From Saccharina japonica (Eukaryota > Sar > Phaeophyceae > Laminariales > Laminariaceae): a stretch of DNA of 64,000 bases. The notes under the pieces were generated by a model. It did no database searches, was not told the DNA's origin, and saw only the letters and a list, made by a program, of their open reading frames with translations. The translations under genes and the position numbers were made by a program. This document shows, in pieces, positions 31,873 through 42,582 of this stretch (positions within the stretch are counted from its first letter, which is position 1; the number at the start of each line of letters is the position of its first letter). Location: the NCBI GenBank assembly GCA_008828725.1, contig MEHQ01003857.1, positions 1-64,000 on the forward strand, written 5' to 3'.

Positions 31873-32066
31873 TAGTGCGTTCGGGATTGGAGGCTCCTTA
31901 TACACCAGCGTCCCTTATCAGAGCTGGTACCGGCCCCTTCTTACAGCCAATAGTGGGTAAAAAAGTGGTGGGCAGAAAGTCTAGGTTCCTCGTGTGACCA
32001 ATGCTACGATAGAGATATAAGGTATACCTTTTTTTGGCTGAAACGTTTTCTAGATAATCGGGCTCC

Positions 32067-32278
32067 TTAGGGCCCATATTAACGAGTATAAAATAAATTC
32101 AATTTGGAAAAATAAAAATTCAAATTCGCTTTTCATTGGTCAACACACGCACCAGCACCAAATATTAGGATCTTGGGGTATAATCTTGGGTGGTGGTGCG
32201 GGTTCTGACCAATGAAAAGCGAATTTGATTTTTTTTTTCCAAATTGAATTTTTTCTTCTTCGTTAAAACGGGCCCTTA
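32067..32278 (+). mobile_element. M6 foldback element
   Basis: TTAGGGCCC...GGGCCCTTAA ends. The whole element folds on itself through TTTTCATTGGTCAACACACG and its complement, with a short central loop near 32,165. Confidence 0.7.
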
Positions 32279-32331
32279 ACCCAAAATCGTTGGACTTTCG
32301 ATTTCGTGCTGCAATATTGTTCATTGTATGC

Positions 32332-32545
32332 TTAGGGCCCGTATTAACGAGTATAAAATAAATTCAATTTGGAAAAATAAAAATAAAAATTCGCTTTTCA
32401 TTGGTCAACACACGCACCAGCACCAATTTTTATGCCCCAAGATCCTAATCTTTGGTGCTGGTGCGTGTGTTGACCAATGAAAAGCGGATTTGAATAAAAT
32501 AAAATAAAAATGATTTTTTTTCTTCTTCGTTAAAACGGGCCCTTA
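32332..32545 (+). mobile_element. M6 foldback element
   Basis: Second copy 53 bases after the first, same arms. Confidence 0.7.
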
Positions 32546-32795
32546 GGTCGTGGGACTGTTCATCGGGTAGCCCTTTTATTTCCCTCCAAAATCAGTGTGC
32601 AGGCTACTGCGGGTATAGAGCTCCTCAAGAGACCACTCTCAGAAAAAAACAGGGTGCACCTCTATCGTAGCATGCGTCCATGCACCGTTCCCCCCCCCCC
32701 CCTTATCGACGAGCACTGCCAGCAAGGGTGGCGGCTTGATATTTTCTGAGCTCCCCACATGTGAAGCTCAATCAATATCTCACCCGAAACATCGC

Positions 32796-32880
32796 TTAAC
32801 CCATTCAGAACTGAAAAAAAAAATGTCCCACACTAATTCCAAGTAGTTTGTCCCCAAATTCGTGGGACCAGTTCAATAAG
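32796..32880 (-). mobile_element. M9 element, one end truncated
   Basis: TTAACCCATTCAGAACTGAA to GTGGGACCAGTTC, where the GGGGTTAA end is missing. Confidence 0.6.
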
Positions 32881-33219
32881 AAGCTCGTTCGGGCTACCCG
32901 TCCTAAAGCAATTACACCCGTAAAATTATCGTACTAACCGCTATATAGTTGCTCACTTTTGAGGCGTATACTAATAGTCAGTCACTTTTTTTTGCCTCAA
33001 AAGGCAAAAACTAACTCCAACCCCTATAATAGTGGGATGAGTCCCTTTATAAGCCGTTTTCCCGTATTTCGGGGTCCCTTAAAGGGGGCCTGTATTTAAT
33101 CCCTTATTTCTGGACCGAGGTACTGCCGCCACAAAAACAAGAGGTACGCGAGGGTTTTACCGTATATAACACGCGTGATAATATCACTCCATGGACAGCA
33201 GCACATATGAGTGAAGTCC

Positions 33220-33432
33220 GCCTCACAAGCGGCTCTTAGTAGGATTCAGTTCATCCTTCGTGCGACTACTCGCCGCTCTCACGTTTCGCTTCGCGCTTGG
33301 TGCAAGCAATGTTTGCCTGGTCGGTGAAAACCCGACGTGCTCCGTCCCGGCATTGTAGGGATGGGAGGGTCTAAGGTCATACAACTACCGCCATGCATGA
33401 CATGCGGCTGATGAGTACACCCCCCCCCCCTT
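33220..33432 (+). repeat. C1 module ending in poly-C
   Basis: CCTCACAAGCGGCTCTTAGT, GTCGGTGAAAACCCGAC, TCCGTCCCGGCATTGTAG, then GATGAGTACA and ten or more C. Matches 61,812-62,012 over its whole length. Confidence 0.65.
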
Positions 33433-33503
33433 AGGGTTTATAGATAAAATCGCCTCAAAAAACCGTCCCAGGGGGTGTGATATTTCATCACCCGGGTGTT
33501 ATA

Positions 33504-33795
33504 TATACCACTATGTCCCATAATATAAGGACCACTTGTATATTACTATTTAATATAACCGGTCCTTATATTATGGGACATGTTACCTTATCACCCCGGG
33601 TGTTAAATGTACCATTATGTCCCATAATATAAGGACCGCTTGTATATTACTATTTAATCCAATCGGTCCTTCTATTATGGGACGTTACCTTATCACCCCG
33701 GGTGATAAGGCAACATGTCCCATGATATAAGGACCATTTCGATGAAATGTTCATATACAAAACTGTTCATATATTCCGGATCAGAGTGGTATACG
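33504..33795 (+). mobile_element. three tandem Stowaway-like MITEs
   Basis: Two close units (33,504-33,582 and 33,608-33,685) with ends ATGTCCCATAATATAAGGAC and complement. They are separated by TTACCTTATCACCCCGGGTG. A third diverged unit (33,713-33,795) ends in AGAGTGG followed by TA. Confidence 0.65.
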
Positions 33796-33828
33796 TCAGG
33801 TAATCGACCACATACGTAAAACCCGTAA

Positions 33829-33907
33829 GTACGCGCGATCGAAGTTATCACACTCAGCTATTAATAGCAAAGATGACTTTCGACGAAATCCTCGATCTCA
33901 CAGCTGT
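33829..33907 (+). repeat. H1 module
   Basis: Diverged copy with GATGACTTTCGACGAAA and an eight-base TATTAATA insertion in the upstream CTCAGCTAGC. Confidence 0.55.
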
Positions 33908-33950
33908 TTTTTTTTAATAAAAAAAATATATATACGTATTGCATGAAGCC

Positions 33951-34285
33951 GGTCGCCCCGGTAGACTAGTAGTCAGCTTCAAAGACTATTGGCATTGGTC
34001 CCCAAGTTCGAATCCCACCGTGGTGATTTTTTTACTTTATTTTGAAAATATAAAAAGGAACCAATTGCTGAGAGCGCCTTCGTGGCGTGGGTAGGCGGAA
34101 TCCGACGCAAGTCGACGAGGGAAGAAAGTGCTGAAATCTTCTCGCGATAAAAATGCAAGGCAAGAACCGTAGTGGGGGAGGAGGGAGAAGAGCCTACTTT
34201 GTGACCCCGGATCTGAGTTACGATCTGAGTTACGACTAGGAAGGAGAGAGAAAGGAAGGGCGAAGATAATAAATGGGATGGAGAA
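33951..34285 (+). mobile_element. S1 SINE with tRNA-like head
   Basis: Head starts GGTCGCCCCGGTAGACTAGT, B-box AAGTTCGAATCCC near 34,004. Body is full length to AATAAATGGGATGGAG with a (TA)n-rich tail. Confidence 0.75.
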
Positions 34286-34510
34286 AAATATATATATATA
34301 CTTCGAAGTATATATATATATTATACTTGAAATAGTAGCCATTGAAGCTGACCACTAGTCTACGTAGCGTTTTTTTCATGTCCAAATCACAGCTCTAGCA
34401 ATACGTACCTCTCTCTAGCCATTACAGTAGCACAAAGCTAGCTGCCTCTTGTGTTCAAACTGTCACGGGTCATCTTGTTTCGTCGATTATTTCCCCTCTG
34501 AAATCAACGA

Positions 34511-34806
34511 CGCGCCCTATATGTGCAGGAGCAACCCGCAAAACGTTTTGTGCGGGATGCCGGTTTTAATGGGCGAGGCTAGCTTTTTCGGCCGCATGTT
34601 TTTTTTGGGGGAAAACGCCATCAAAACACGCGGCGGAGCCGCGGGGCTGCCCCTGCCGACCTCGTGCCCCCCAAAGGGCTGGGGTTGGGGTTAGGGTTAG
34701 GGTTATGTCTGGGGTTGGCTCGGTCTGGGTCCACGGGCAAAGTAGAAATTGACCACACACAGCCTGCACAAAAATGTTGCAGGTTGCTCCTGCACATAGG
34801 GCGCGC
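34511..34806 (+). mobile_element. M8 inverted-repeat element with telomere-like interior
   Basis: Ends CGCGCCCTATATGTGCAGGA and its complement near 34,806. The GC-rich interior contains GGGGTTAGGGTTAGGGTTA at about 34,686. Related to 52,861-53,106. Confidence 0.65.
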
Positions 34807-34939
34807 CGAAAGCAACAGGGGTTGATACATTATTTCGAGCGATGTATTTTCGTCATCGCCAGCCACAGCAGCGTCGCCGTCTCAAGAGTCTCAAATGCAC
34901 CCCCGATATATAAACCATACACTCATACACACCGTATGA

Positions 34940-35265
34940 TGTGACAACAACAACTAAAACCACATTATTAACAACGGCAACAACAGCAACAACAACAACA
35001 AAACGGCAAAGACGCTGCCATCACGCCATGACCCAACACCAACACAGACCAACAAAACCAACACCAACACACACCTACACCACCACCAGCAACAACAACA
35101 ACAGGCAACACCACCAACACCAACACCAACACCAACAACACCAACATCAACACCAACACCAACACCACCAACACCACCACCAACACCAACCCCAACACCA
35201 TCACCACCAACAACACCAACACCAACCCCAACAACAACACAAACAACACCAACACCATAAACCCA
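34940..35265 (+). repeat. ACCAAC hexamer / AAC array
   Basis: Dominated by CACCAACACCAAC units. Gives Thr/Gln/His or Val/Gly frames only. Confidence 0.85.
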
Positions 35266-35422
35266 GGAGAAAAACAAGAAACAGTCCGTGATCCCAAGGC
35301 AGTGCCCCAAAAATACAACAGACAACAGATCCAGATCCAAATCCGAACCTGAATCAAACCACTTACACGGGTGAGCTCGCCTCGAGATAGATCTGCCCTC
35401 GCGGACATGATCCTTATTATAT

Positions 35423-35504
35423 CCCACTCCGTCCCGATATATAAGGACATTTTTAAACATTAGCATTATAATATAAACGGTTTTTATACTTCGGAACAAA
35501 GTGG
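35423..35504 (+). mobile_element. Stowaway-like MITE
   Basis: TCCCACTCCGTCCCGATATA to CGGAACAAAGTGG, with TA at both edges. Confidence 0.6.
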
Positions 35505-36215
35505 TATGCGCCCAGATCTTTATTTTTCAAAGTCGGCTGTCACGGAATATACTGAAAAATTGTATATATAAATCTACTTCAGTATATTATTAATAGCATG
35601 TAATACAAACGATCCCATACTATTAATAGTGGTATGTGCCGCACAGCGACTTATATGGAGTATTTCAAAGCACAGCGACCTTAATTAGGCTTGGGATTAG
35701 GGATAGGGATAGGGTTAGCACTACACTGGTAAGAGTTCCGGGTCATGGTGCTGGCCGCCGCTATAAGCCGAAGCCGAAAATAACAAATACCGTCGGGAAA
35801 AAAAGAAACAAAAGCCATGGAAGTCTCTCGTGAAAAAAACTTTCGGTATATACTCGGGCACAAAATAAGGAGCGTGCCTTCGCGGGCAGATATTTATATA
35901 ATATATACGATCTGAATATATATCGCGGCTGCATACGGGTGGACATGTAAAAGCTGGCTTGCAGGCAAACGTCGAACCAAGCAAACCGCACAGCCAAGCA
36001 GCCCAACAAAACAAATAGAGGCGGAGCATTTAATTTGTTGCGTTTTTATTTTCATTTTTTTTTCCGTTATTTTTTTTCCTCGCGGCGCATTTTCCTCTTG
36101 CAACTTTTGCTTACCCTGCCTTCATAAAATTAGTACATTGAACCCCTCTGTGAGTTCACTTGATTATACTGTAGTATTGATATTTTTCATTATTGTTATT
36201 ACTATTCCGGGGGAA
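35505..36215. other. no gene recognised
   Basis: AT-rich. Holds a GGGATAGGGATAGGGTTAG tract (about 35,700). Frames on either strand lack convincing coding composition. Confidence 0.4.
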
Positions 36216-36218
36216 CAC

Positions 36219-36305
36219 AGTACAGCAGTATAGGGCACCTGATAAGAAACAGGAAAGCTGGCCCAGGCTGGATTTCTTATTCGAGAGAGGGTACTTTCCA
36301 TTCCG
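36219..36305 (+). mobile_element. M2 MITE, left half
   Basis: ACAGCAGTATAGGGCACCTG to GATTTCTTATTCGAGAGAGG; the right half is missing. Confidence 0.5.
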
Positions 36306-36359
36306 AGATAAATCGAATACCCTCCGATGCAGCAGTAGTAACACCGGTATATATATATA

Positions 36360-36555
36360 TACGTACCCGGTACGTTGGCATTTCACTTGCTTTACCCACT
36401 CATTTGCGTTTATTTTGTTTTGGTTTTTCTGTCTCACAGTCCGCGACCACAGAACTTGTATCTCTCTAGGATTAGGAATCAGGACAGACACTGGGTATAC
36501 TGATGTAGTCGGGTAGAAAGAAGAACGGGTTCAATGTGAAGACAACACACACAAT
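36360..36555 (+). repeat. R1 repeat with CA tail
   Basis: CGTACCCGGTACGTTGGC, CTCACAGTCCGCGACCACAG, AATCAGGACAGACACTGGG, TCAATGTGAAGACAACACAC. Confidence 0.65.
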
Positions 36556-36594
36556 ACTACGCAAGGCCAGCGTGGTAATACCGGTATAATACTA

Positions 36595-36702
36595 CGGGAA
36601 CCCATAGCAAAAAGAACCTACGGTACACAGACAAAAACCTACCAGGTATAAATTTACCGACTATTACTAACAATATTTGGTCCTACTTACTATGGTTCCC
36701 CG
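36595..36702 (+). mobile_element. M1 MITE
   Basis: 108 bp, TA at both edges. CGGGAACCCATAGCAAAAAG to CTTACTATGGTTCCCCG. Confidence 0.65.
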
Positions 36703-37590
36703 TAATACTTCGAGGTATAGAGGGAAAACGTATCAGAAACAAAAGCCGTGACGATTTCGGCATCGTACACACGCTAGCAAACTCCAAGGAGGCATGCTCC
36801 TGGGGGGTAAGGGGATGTATCCAACGTGAAACGGAAGAAGATGTACAGCAAATACGCGACCGCGATAGCAGATCAAGAAAACCGTGCCCAATATGTACGT
36901 GTGTGGTTTCAGAATACCACCCTCTTGAGGGGTTTCAGATAAGGCGTTTCACGATGAAAAAAATGACGGTTACAGCAACAACGGCCACGGCGTGTGATCG
37001 GGGTACGATACAATTTGGGTGTTCCCGAGTTATTATGTCACGCAAGGAGTCGCGCATACGGCACGAGCGCTACATGAGCCCACCCCTGCTGCTGCTGGGG
37101 GCTTACGCTGCTCGTATTAATAGACGGTTTCATAACACCGAAGTTATCATTGTTTTGGGCATCATCCCCTAAAAATGGTCCACCCCTTAAAGGAAGGGGG
37201 GGTTTTTTTTTTTTTTTGGGGGGGGGGGAAAAAAATGGAAAAAAAAAAAAAAACACCGATGGTTGCAATCACCGCCGCCGAAAGTGCAAAAAAAAAACAC
37301 GCCCCACCCACAGAAAAAAAAACTGTACGTTCTCTGCAATGAAATGCTTGTGCCGGTAGAAAAATCAAAATTGTGTTCATAAACCACTCCAGGCGGAAAT
37401 GTAAGGATCGTTGGGTATTCATAATAACATACGAACATTGCTTACATTTCTGGCCACAGCGGCATGTACGAGTATGTATATAATACACGAGTACGATGAA
37501 AAGAAGGGAGGGGAAAAAAACGCGACGAAAGACCGGGCTAACAAAAAGGGAAACCGGACCACATAATACTACTATTAATACTACTGTATA
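36703..37590. other. no gene recognised; homopolymer block at 37,195-37,255
   Basis: The homopolymer block alternates long T, G and A runs. Short frames around 36,900-37,170 have no recognisable domain. Confidence 0.4.
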
Positions 37591-37591
37591 C

Positions 37592-37745
37592 ATTAGGTGT
37601 GTGTTGTCTTCACACTAAACCCGTTCTTTCTACCCAACTACATCAGTACACTCAGTGTCTGTCCTGATTCCTAATCCTAGAGAGATACAAATGATGTGGC
37701 CACAGACTGTGAGACAGAGAAAACCCAGACCAAAATAAACGCAAG
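37592..37745 (-). repeat. R1 repeat, reverse strand
   Basis: Complement carries GGTTTAGTGTGAAGACAACA at the 3' end and the GACAGACACTGAGTGTACTG core. Confidence 0.6.
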
Positions 37746-37837
37746 TGAATGAATGGGTAAGTACGCAGCGTCTATACTCGTACGAGTACAACAGTTAGCA
37801 CCAGGAACCTTCTCAGAAAAAGGGGAAAAAGAAACGC

Positions 37838-37957
37838 AGGCTGAAATTTACACAGGAAAATGGTAAATTCGGGAGTCGTTGTCCTGAAGTTAGTCTCGAT
37901 TACACCCATTCTCAAATAAGAAACCCAGCCTAACCGAGCTTTCCCGTTTCTAATCAC
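37838..37957 (-). mobile_element. M2 MITE remnant
   Basis: AAATTCGGGAGTCGTTGT and CTCAAATAAGAAACCCAGCC; termini eroded. Confidence 0.45.
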
Positions 37958-38081
37958 GGCTGTAGGTTGGCTTGTACCGCTGCAATAGTTGTTGGTGCAA
38001 AATATTGCGCGATTCTGTGTATTCTTCACATGAAACCGCTCTTTCTATATATATGTATCACATAGAAAATACCTATAAATA

Positions 38082-38252
38082 CAGTACAGGACACCTAATA
38101 AGAAACCGGCTAATAAAAAAGCCAGGCTGAGATTTAGAGGAAAATAAGAAATTCGAGAGTCGCTATCTTGAACTTAGTGTAGAATGCGCCCTCTCAAATA
38201 AGAAATCCAGCCTGGACCATATTTCCTGTTTATTATTAGGTGTCCTGTACTG
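38082..38252 (-). mobile_element. M2 MITE, intact with TA duplication
   Basis: 171 bp, CAGTACAGGACACCTAATAA at one end, CCTGTACTG at the other, TA immediately outside both. Confidence 0.75.
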
Positions 38253-38394
38253 TATGTACATCAATCATGCATCATACCTATCGACATCGAGCCCACTCAG
38301 ACCCCCAGCGGCGGTGCTGATTCTCCATCGTATCACTACTCGTAGAGAGGAAAGCTATTTACGGGGGACCATAGTCATTTGTATTATGTTTCAT

Positions 38395-38655
38395 TTCAAA
38401 ATTCGTTTTGTAATGTCTTTTTGTTCTTATTATATGGTTCGGCTCGTGTCGTTGTGTTATCGTACCCGGTACGTTAGCATCTTACTTGCTTTACCCATTA
38501 ATTTGCGTTTATTTTGTTTTGGTTTTTCTCTGTTTCACAGTCTGTGACCACAGAATTTGCATCTCTCTAGGATTAGGAATCAGGACAGGCACTGGGTGTA
38601 CTGATGTGGTTTGAGTAGAAAGAACGGGTTTAATGTGAAGACAACACACACATAG
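38395..38655 (+). repeat. R1 repeat with CA tail, inside M1
   Basis: Full-length type: TCGTACCCGGTACGTTAGC to TTTAATGTGAAGACAACACA. Confidence 0.65.
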
Positions 38656-38683
38656 TAAATAGGACCTTACAAAAAACTATTTA

Positions 38684-38884
38684 CAGTGGGTACCCCTATT
38701 TAAGAGACTCAAGAGAGGTAGGTGTGGTATGTACAGGCCAAAAACAGCTCTCTTAACTAGCTTTCTCTCTTATCCACGGTGATAAATATATAGGTTTAGC
38801 GTAGGCGGGTCAAGCCGATTCGGTCTCTCTTAACTGTACTATTCTTTTAACATACCCTCTCTCAAGTCGGGGTACCCACCACTG
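38684..38884 (+). mobile_element. M4 pogo-like MITE, intact
   Basis: 201 bp with TA on both sides. CAGTGGGTACCCCTATTTAA to AAGTCGGGGTACCCACCACTG-like right end. Confidence 0.7.
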
Positions 38885-39057
38885 TATATATTTACCATTT
38901 TTTACTAACCATATTTGGTGCAGACAAAAATCTATGTACGTACGTATATTTACCAGTTTTTACTAACCATATTTGGTCCCTATTGACTATGGCCCCCCGT
39001 CATCCTGAACGGAGACAACACACGCCTGACAGTGGTGTATACAAAACCGATCCCCGC

Positions 39058-39230
39058 TTGATGATCCAGATCTTTCAGGGAAGATATATTCCTGATCTGT
39101 ATGATCTGTATGATCTAGCTCATGTTGCCGGGGTAGGCCCCGTATACCGCCTGCATGATCTGTAGGACATGTTTTCCTGGGTTGGATCTGTGCTATTGCA
39201 TTGTTGTCTGTCTACTCTGCTTACTGTGTT
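39058..39230 (+). repeat. G1 GATC-rich repeat
   Basis: CTGTATGATCTAGCTCATGT then GTTTTCCTGGGTTGGATC. A second piece with GATGATCTAGTAGGCGATC lies at 39,460-39,515 beyond an R1-like insertion. Confidence 0.6.
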
Positions 39231-39274
39231 GCAATGTAGTATTGCAATGCAATATCTCTACAATTAACAGTATC

Positions 39275-39420
39275 GTGGCATTGTGACCACAGCAGTAGAC
39301 TTGTATCTCTCCATATAGGGTTGAAGAAATCGGCACGGACACTGGCTGTGCTGGAGATGTCGACAGGTAGAATGGACCGCTTTATGTCAAAAACGTGCGC
39401 GCGCGCACACACACCATACA
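39275..39420 (+). repeat. R1 repeat, diverged
   Basis: TTGTGACCACAGCAGTAGAC, CGGCACGGACACTGGCTGTG and a GCGCGCACACACAC tail. Confidence 0.55.
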
Positions 39421-39639
39421 TATAATCTGCACAACTTATCACAGCGGCAGGTTAGGGCCTAGATGATCTAGTAGGCGATCTATCTGATCTGCAGACGATC
39501 TGTAGATGATCTGTCTAACGCTAGAAAAGTGAAGATTACAGCAACGCCAACGGCGTTGTCGGCGGGGGACGATACAAACACGGGTGTCCCAAGTATCCGA
39601 GGGCATGAACTTCACACGATCGGGAGCGCTTATTCGATA

Positions 39640-40000
39640 CCCCTAGCTGAAAAAAACGAGCGAGGCACCCCCTATAACCCTAACCCTGATCCTTATCCCA
39701 AACCTTATACAACCACCTCTACCCCCTGCCCCTGCCCGCAACGCTGAACCATGCCCTTAAATAGCTGCATAGAGCACAGCCGCAGATTCCAACTTGAGTT
39801 TCCAACCACTCAATCGGTCGAACTCACAGCTGATGTGGATGTATAACATCCTGAGGGATTATTTCTCTCTATGCAGCTTTTCCGAGGGCATGCTTCGGGG
39901 TCTTAGGCGCAGGGGTAGAGGGGGTAGAGGTACGTAGTGTATACGGTTCGGGATAGGGTTAAGGTTTGTAGGGGTTGCCTCTCGGCTTTTTCTACCAGGG
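39640..40000. repeat. imperfect inverted repeat with telomere-like arms
   Basis: 39,640-39,775 contains GAGGCACCCCCTATAACCCT and CTCTACCCCCTGCCCCTGC. 39,865-40,000 contains the approximate complements. A related stretch lies at 46,425-46,525. Confidence 0.5.
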
Positions 40001-40275
40001 GTTACAAATGGGCACTCCCAACATGATCATACCTGTGGTGCTGGGTAAAGAGGCACCCAGTCGGAACTTTAGCCCCTTGAGGGCACTTTTCAATTTTCCA
40101 GTTTCTATATTTTATTGGCTGACGTCAAACTACTATAATACCAGGTAGGTTTTAGTTCTTTGACTGACGCCAAGCTACTAGGTTTTAGTGTGTAGCACTC
40201 GAATCCACACCTTTGACCTGTGTGAGCGTTTTTTCTCGACTGACCGTCTCGGAAGTGCATTCTTACTGCCATGTA

Positions 40276-40621
40276 CGGGGGAGGTATGGTGAATACGACC
40301 TACGGTACACACTGAAAACTAGATATTTATCTATTTTCAAAAAAAAAAAAAAAAAAAACGTGTAGAGGGGAGTGGAGGGCTCCAGGCTATCTGTTTTTGA
40401 CTGACTTTGATCGCTTTGCGGACCCTTCGGGTTCCACTTTTAATTATGTATACCTTTTTTGGGTAAGTTAGCCTGTGACCACGGGAATCGACCGTGTCGA
40501 GTGTTGGATTAGTACAGACAGATGGAGGTACTGGATAGAGAGACCGGCACGGTTTTTAATGTGAAGACAACAACAACAACAACAATCAACAACATTTGGT
40601 CCTATTTACTAGGGTCCTCTG
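40276..40621 (+). mobile_element. M1 element split by R1b
   Basis: CGGGGGAGGTATGGTGAATA at 40,276 and GTCCTATTTACTAGGGTCC ending at 40,621, TA outside both. R1b occupies the middle. Confidence 0.6.
40355..40585 (+). mobile_element. R1b retroposon-like repeat with CAA tail
   Basis: Near-identical to 28,145-28,408. Preceded by an A run, which may be target sequence. Confidence 0.65.
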
Positions 40622-40654
40622 TAAATAGGCGCTCCTACACGCTTCTCATACGAG

Positions 40655-40775
40655 TGTGTGTGTGTGCTCTTCACATTAGACCGTCCTTTCTACCCGTCGA
40701 CATCCAGCACACCCAGTGTCTGTGCCGATTCTTCATCCTAGAGAGATACCAGTTCTTCTGTGGTCACAAATAAGA
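40655..40775 (-). repeat. R1 repeat, reverse strand
   Basis: Complement of GTCGACGGGTAGAAAGGACG plus GAAGAGCACACACACAC tail; GAGAGATACCAG core. Confidence 0.55.
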
Positions 40776-40917
40776 GTACTCGCAGACGGTTGCTAAGAAA
40801 ATAAAAAACAAAAGTTATCATCATTTTGGTCACTGTCCCTTATATCCCGTATATTTACGAGGGGTCCATCCGAAAGAGGTCAAACCGTTCATTCTATATA
40901 CCCGTCGACATCCAGCA

Positions 40918-41048
40918 TTATGTGTCGTAGTTTTGTGACCACAGAACTGGCACCTTTTTTAGGATGAAAAATCGGCACGGACACTGAGTGTGCTGGATGT
41001 CGACGGGTAGAAAGGAAGGTTTAATGTGAAGAACACACCCACACCATA
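40918..41048 (+). repeat. R1 repeat
   Basis: TGTGACCACAGAACTGGCAC, CGGCACGGACACTGAGTGTG, TTTAATGTGAAGAACACACC. An inverted neighbour of the previous copy. Confidence 0.6.
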
Positions 41049-41510
41049 CATGGCAACGACAAGCGATTACGTAGCCAATGCGATGCTAAACGTAAATGCT
41101 ATGATACATGTACCAGAGATACGAGAAGCAGAGCATGCTCGCACCAGGAACCGTAAACTAAAAATAAAAATAAAAACGCAGAAGGACGAAACGTATAGAA
41201 AACCAAAAGAAACGAAAAAAGAAAAGAAAAAAAAAGAGAGAGAGAACAAACAAGGCGGAAACCCGGAGAAAAAAACAAAACAAAAATAGTTGGAGAGCTC
41301 GGGGAGTTCCATAATAGTAATGTTAATCATAGTTGATTAAGTCATCCAAACGGTGCTGACATTTTCGGAAGGCAGCAATGGTTATTAATATTAATAGTAG
41401 CTGGGGACCAAGAGTAAAAATAATAAACCATAATATAAATATATTACATACGTATAATATTAATATTACAAACAGTATATATACGAGTACGTACTATTAA
41501 TATTATATTA
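41049..41510. other. no gene recognised; A-rich block 41,150-41,290
   Basis: The purine-rich block gives Lys-rich frames. AT-rich palindromic TATTAATATTA sequence follows. Confidence 0.4.
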
Positions 41511-41516
41511 ATACTA

Positions 41517-41632
41517 CGGAGGACCTACGAGTAAATATATAGGCCCAGACATTGTTCAAATAAAATGAGGCAATGTATTGGTTTTCGTGTGAACCGTAGG
41601 CTCTATTCACTAGTGTTTACTATGGTCCTCCG
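41517..41632 (+). mobile_element. M1 MITE
   Basis: 116 bp. CGGAGGACCTACGAGTAAAT to TTACTATGGTCCTCCG with TA on both sides. Confidence 0.7.
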
Positions 41633-41652
41633 TAATACTATTATATAACACA

Positions 41653-41965
41653 GGTCGCCCCGGTGGGCTAGCAGGTAACCACGAAGCTTGTTAGCGACAA
41701 GGTCACGAGTTCGAGCCCCCCCAGGTGCATGCTCGTAGGGACTTTTTCTCGCATAATATCTTGACTAGCTGAAAGCGCGAGAGCGTGAGTTACCAAAATT
41801 CGATGAAAATCGACGAGCATTGGGAAGGCTGAACCCTCTGCGCGATAAAAAACCAAGGCAAGAACCGTAGTGGGGGAGGGGGGAGAGGAGCCTACTTTGT
41901 GACCCCGGATCTGAGTTACGACTAGGGAGGGAGAAAGACGGAAGTGCGAAGATAATAAATGGGAT
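41653..41965 (+). mobile_element. S1 SINE with tRNA-like head
   Basis: Head GGTCGCCCCGGTGGGCTAGC with a B box GAGTTCGAGCCC at 41,708. The linker contains GCGAGAGCGTGAGTTACC. Body ends AATAAATGGGATGG and an A-rich tail. About 90% alike by eye to 42,583-42,890. Confidence 0.75.
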
Positions 41966-42582
41966 GGAAAAGAAAGAAGAAGAAGAAGAAGCCTTGTTTC
42001 ACAGAACAAAAAAAGATCGCATTTATGATACCTCGTACATAGATATTGAGCTTTTTAACCTTTTTACCTCGCCTGATCGTATACCTTAATATCTTAATAT
42101 TAATAGCATCTTCTCTCATCTCACATCCACTGCGCAACGCCCCGACATGAACAGACCGTACGTACGTAAGCACGTACGTATAATATACTTGTGCTGCGAC
42201 GTCTTCTTTTTACTATTGGTATAATATAATATTTATACATATGTTCATGTGACATATACGAACACAATTATGTTATTTATAGTGCTGAAAAAAAACAAGA
42301 AATAGAAGAAGAAACAAGCACGAAACGTTTCTAGGTGGAAATGAAGGGAAGACGGAGGATTTCAGAAGTCCGCTGAAAACAAAAATACAAAAATGTCTGG
42401 AGGAATGTCTTTCACATCGGGAAATTTGGAGGAACGGAAAGAAAATACCTGATATGGGTGAAACGTAAAAAGGCATACTCGTATAGGGGAGGGGGGGTTC
42501 CAGGTTCCAGGGGGAATGGGGGGGGGGGGGGAAGAAGAAAAAAAAGTGAGAGCAGCAGCAGCAGCCACCAGGAGAGATGACC

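Larger units (their letters stand above)
32002..32680 (+). mobile_element. M11 element interrupted by two M6 foldbacks
   Basis: Left end AATGCTACGATAGAGATATA and right end CACCTCTATCGTAGCATGC are complementary. The element is enlarged by M6 copies at 32,067 and 32,332. Intact relatives are at 60,656 and 63,570. Confidence 0.5.
38362..38999 (+). mobile_element. M1 element carrying nested R1 and M4 insertions
   Basis: Outer ends CGGGGGACCATAG at 38,362 and GACTATGGCCCCCCG at 38,999. Between them lie R1 (38,395-38,655) and an intact M4 (38,684-38,884). Confidence 0.55.

Noticed and set aside
34941-35499. Thr/Gln/His-rich plus-strand and Val/Gly-rich minus-strand frames
   Set aside because: Both arise from the same ACCAAC hexamer array.
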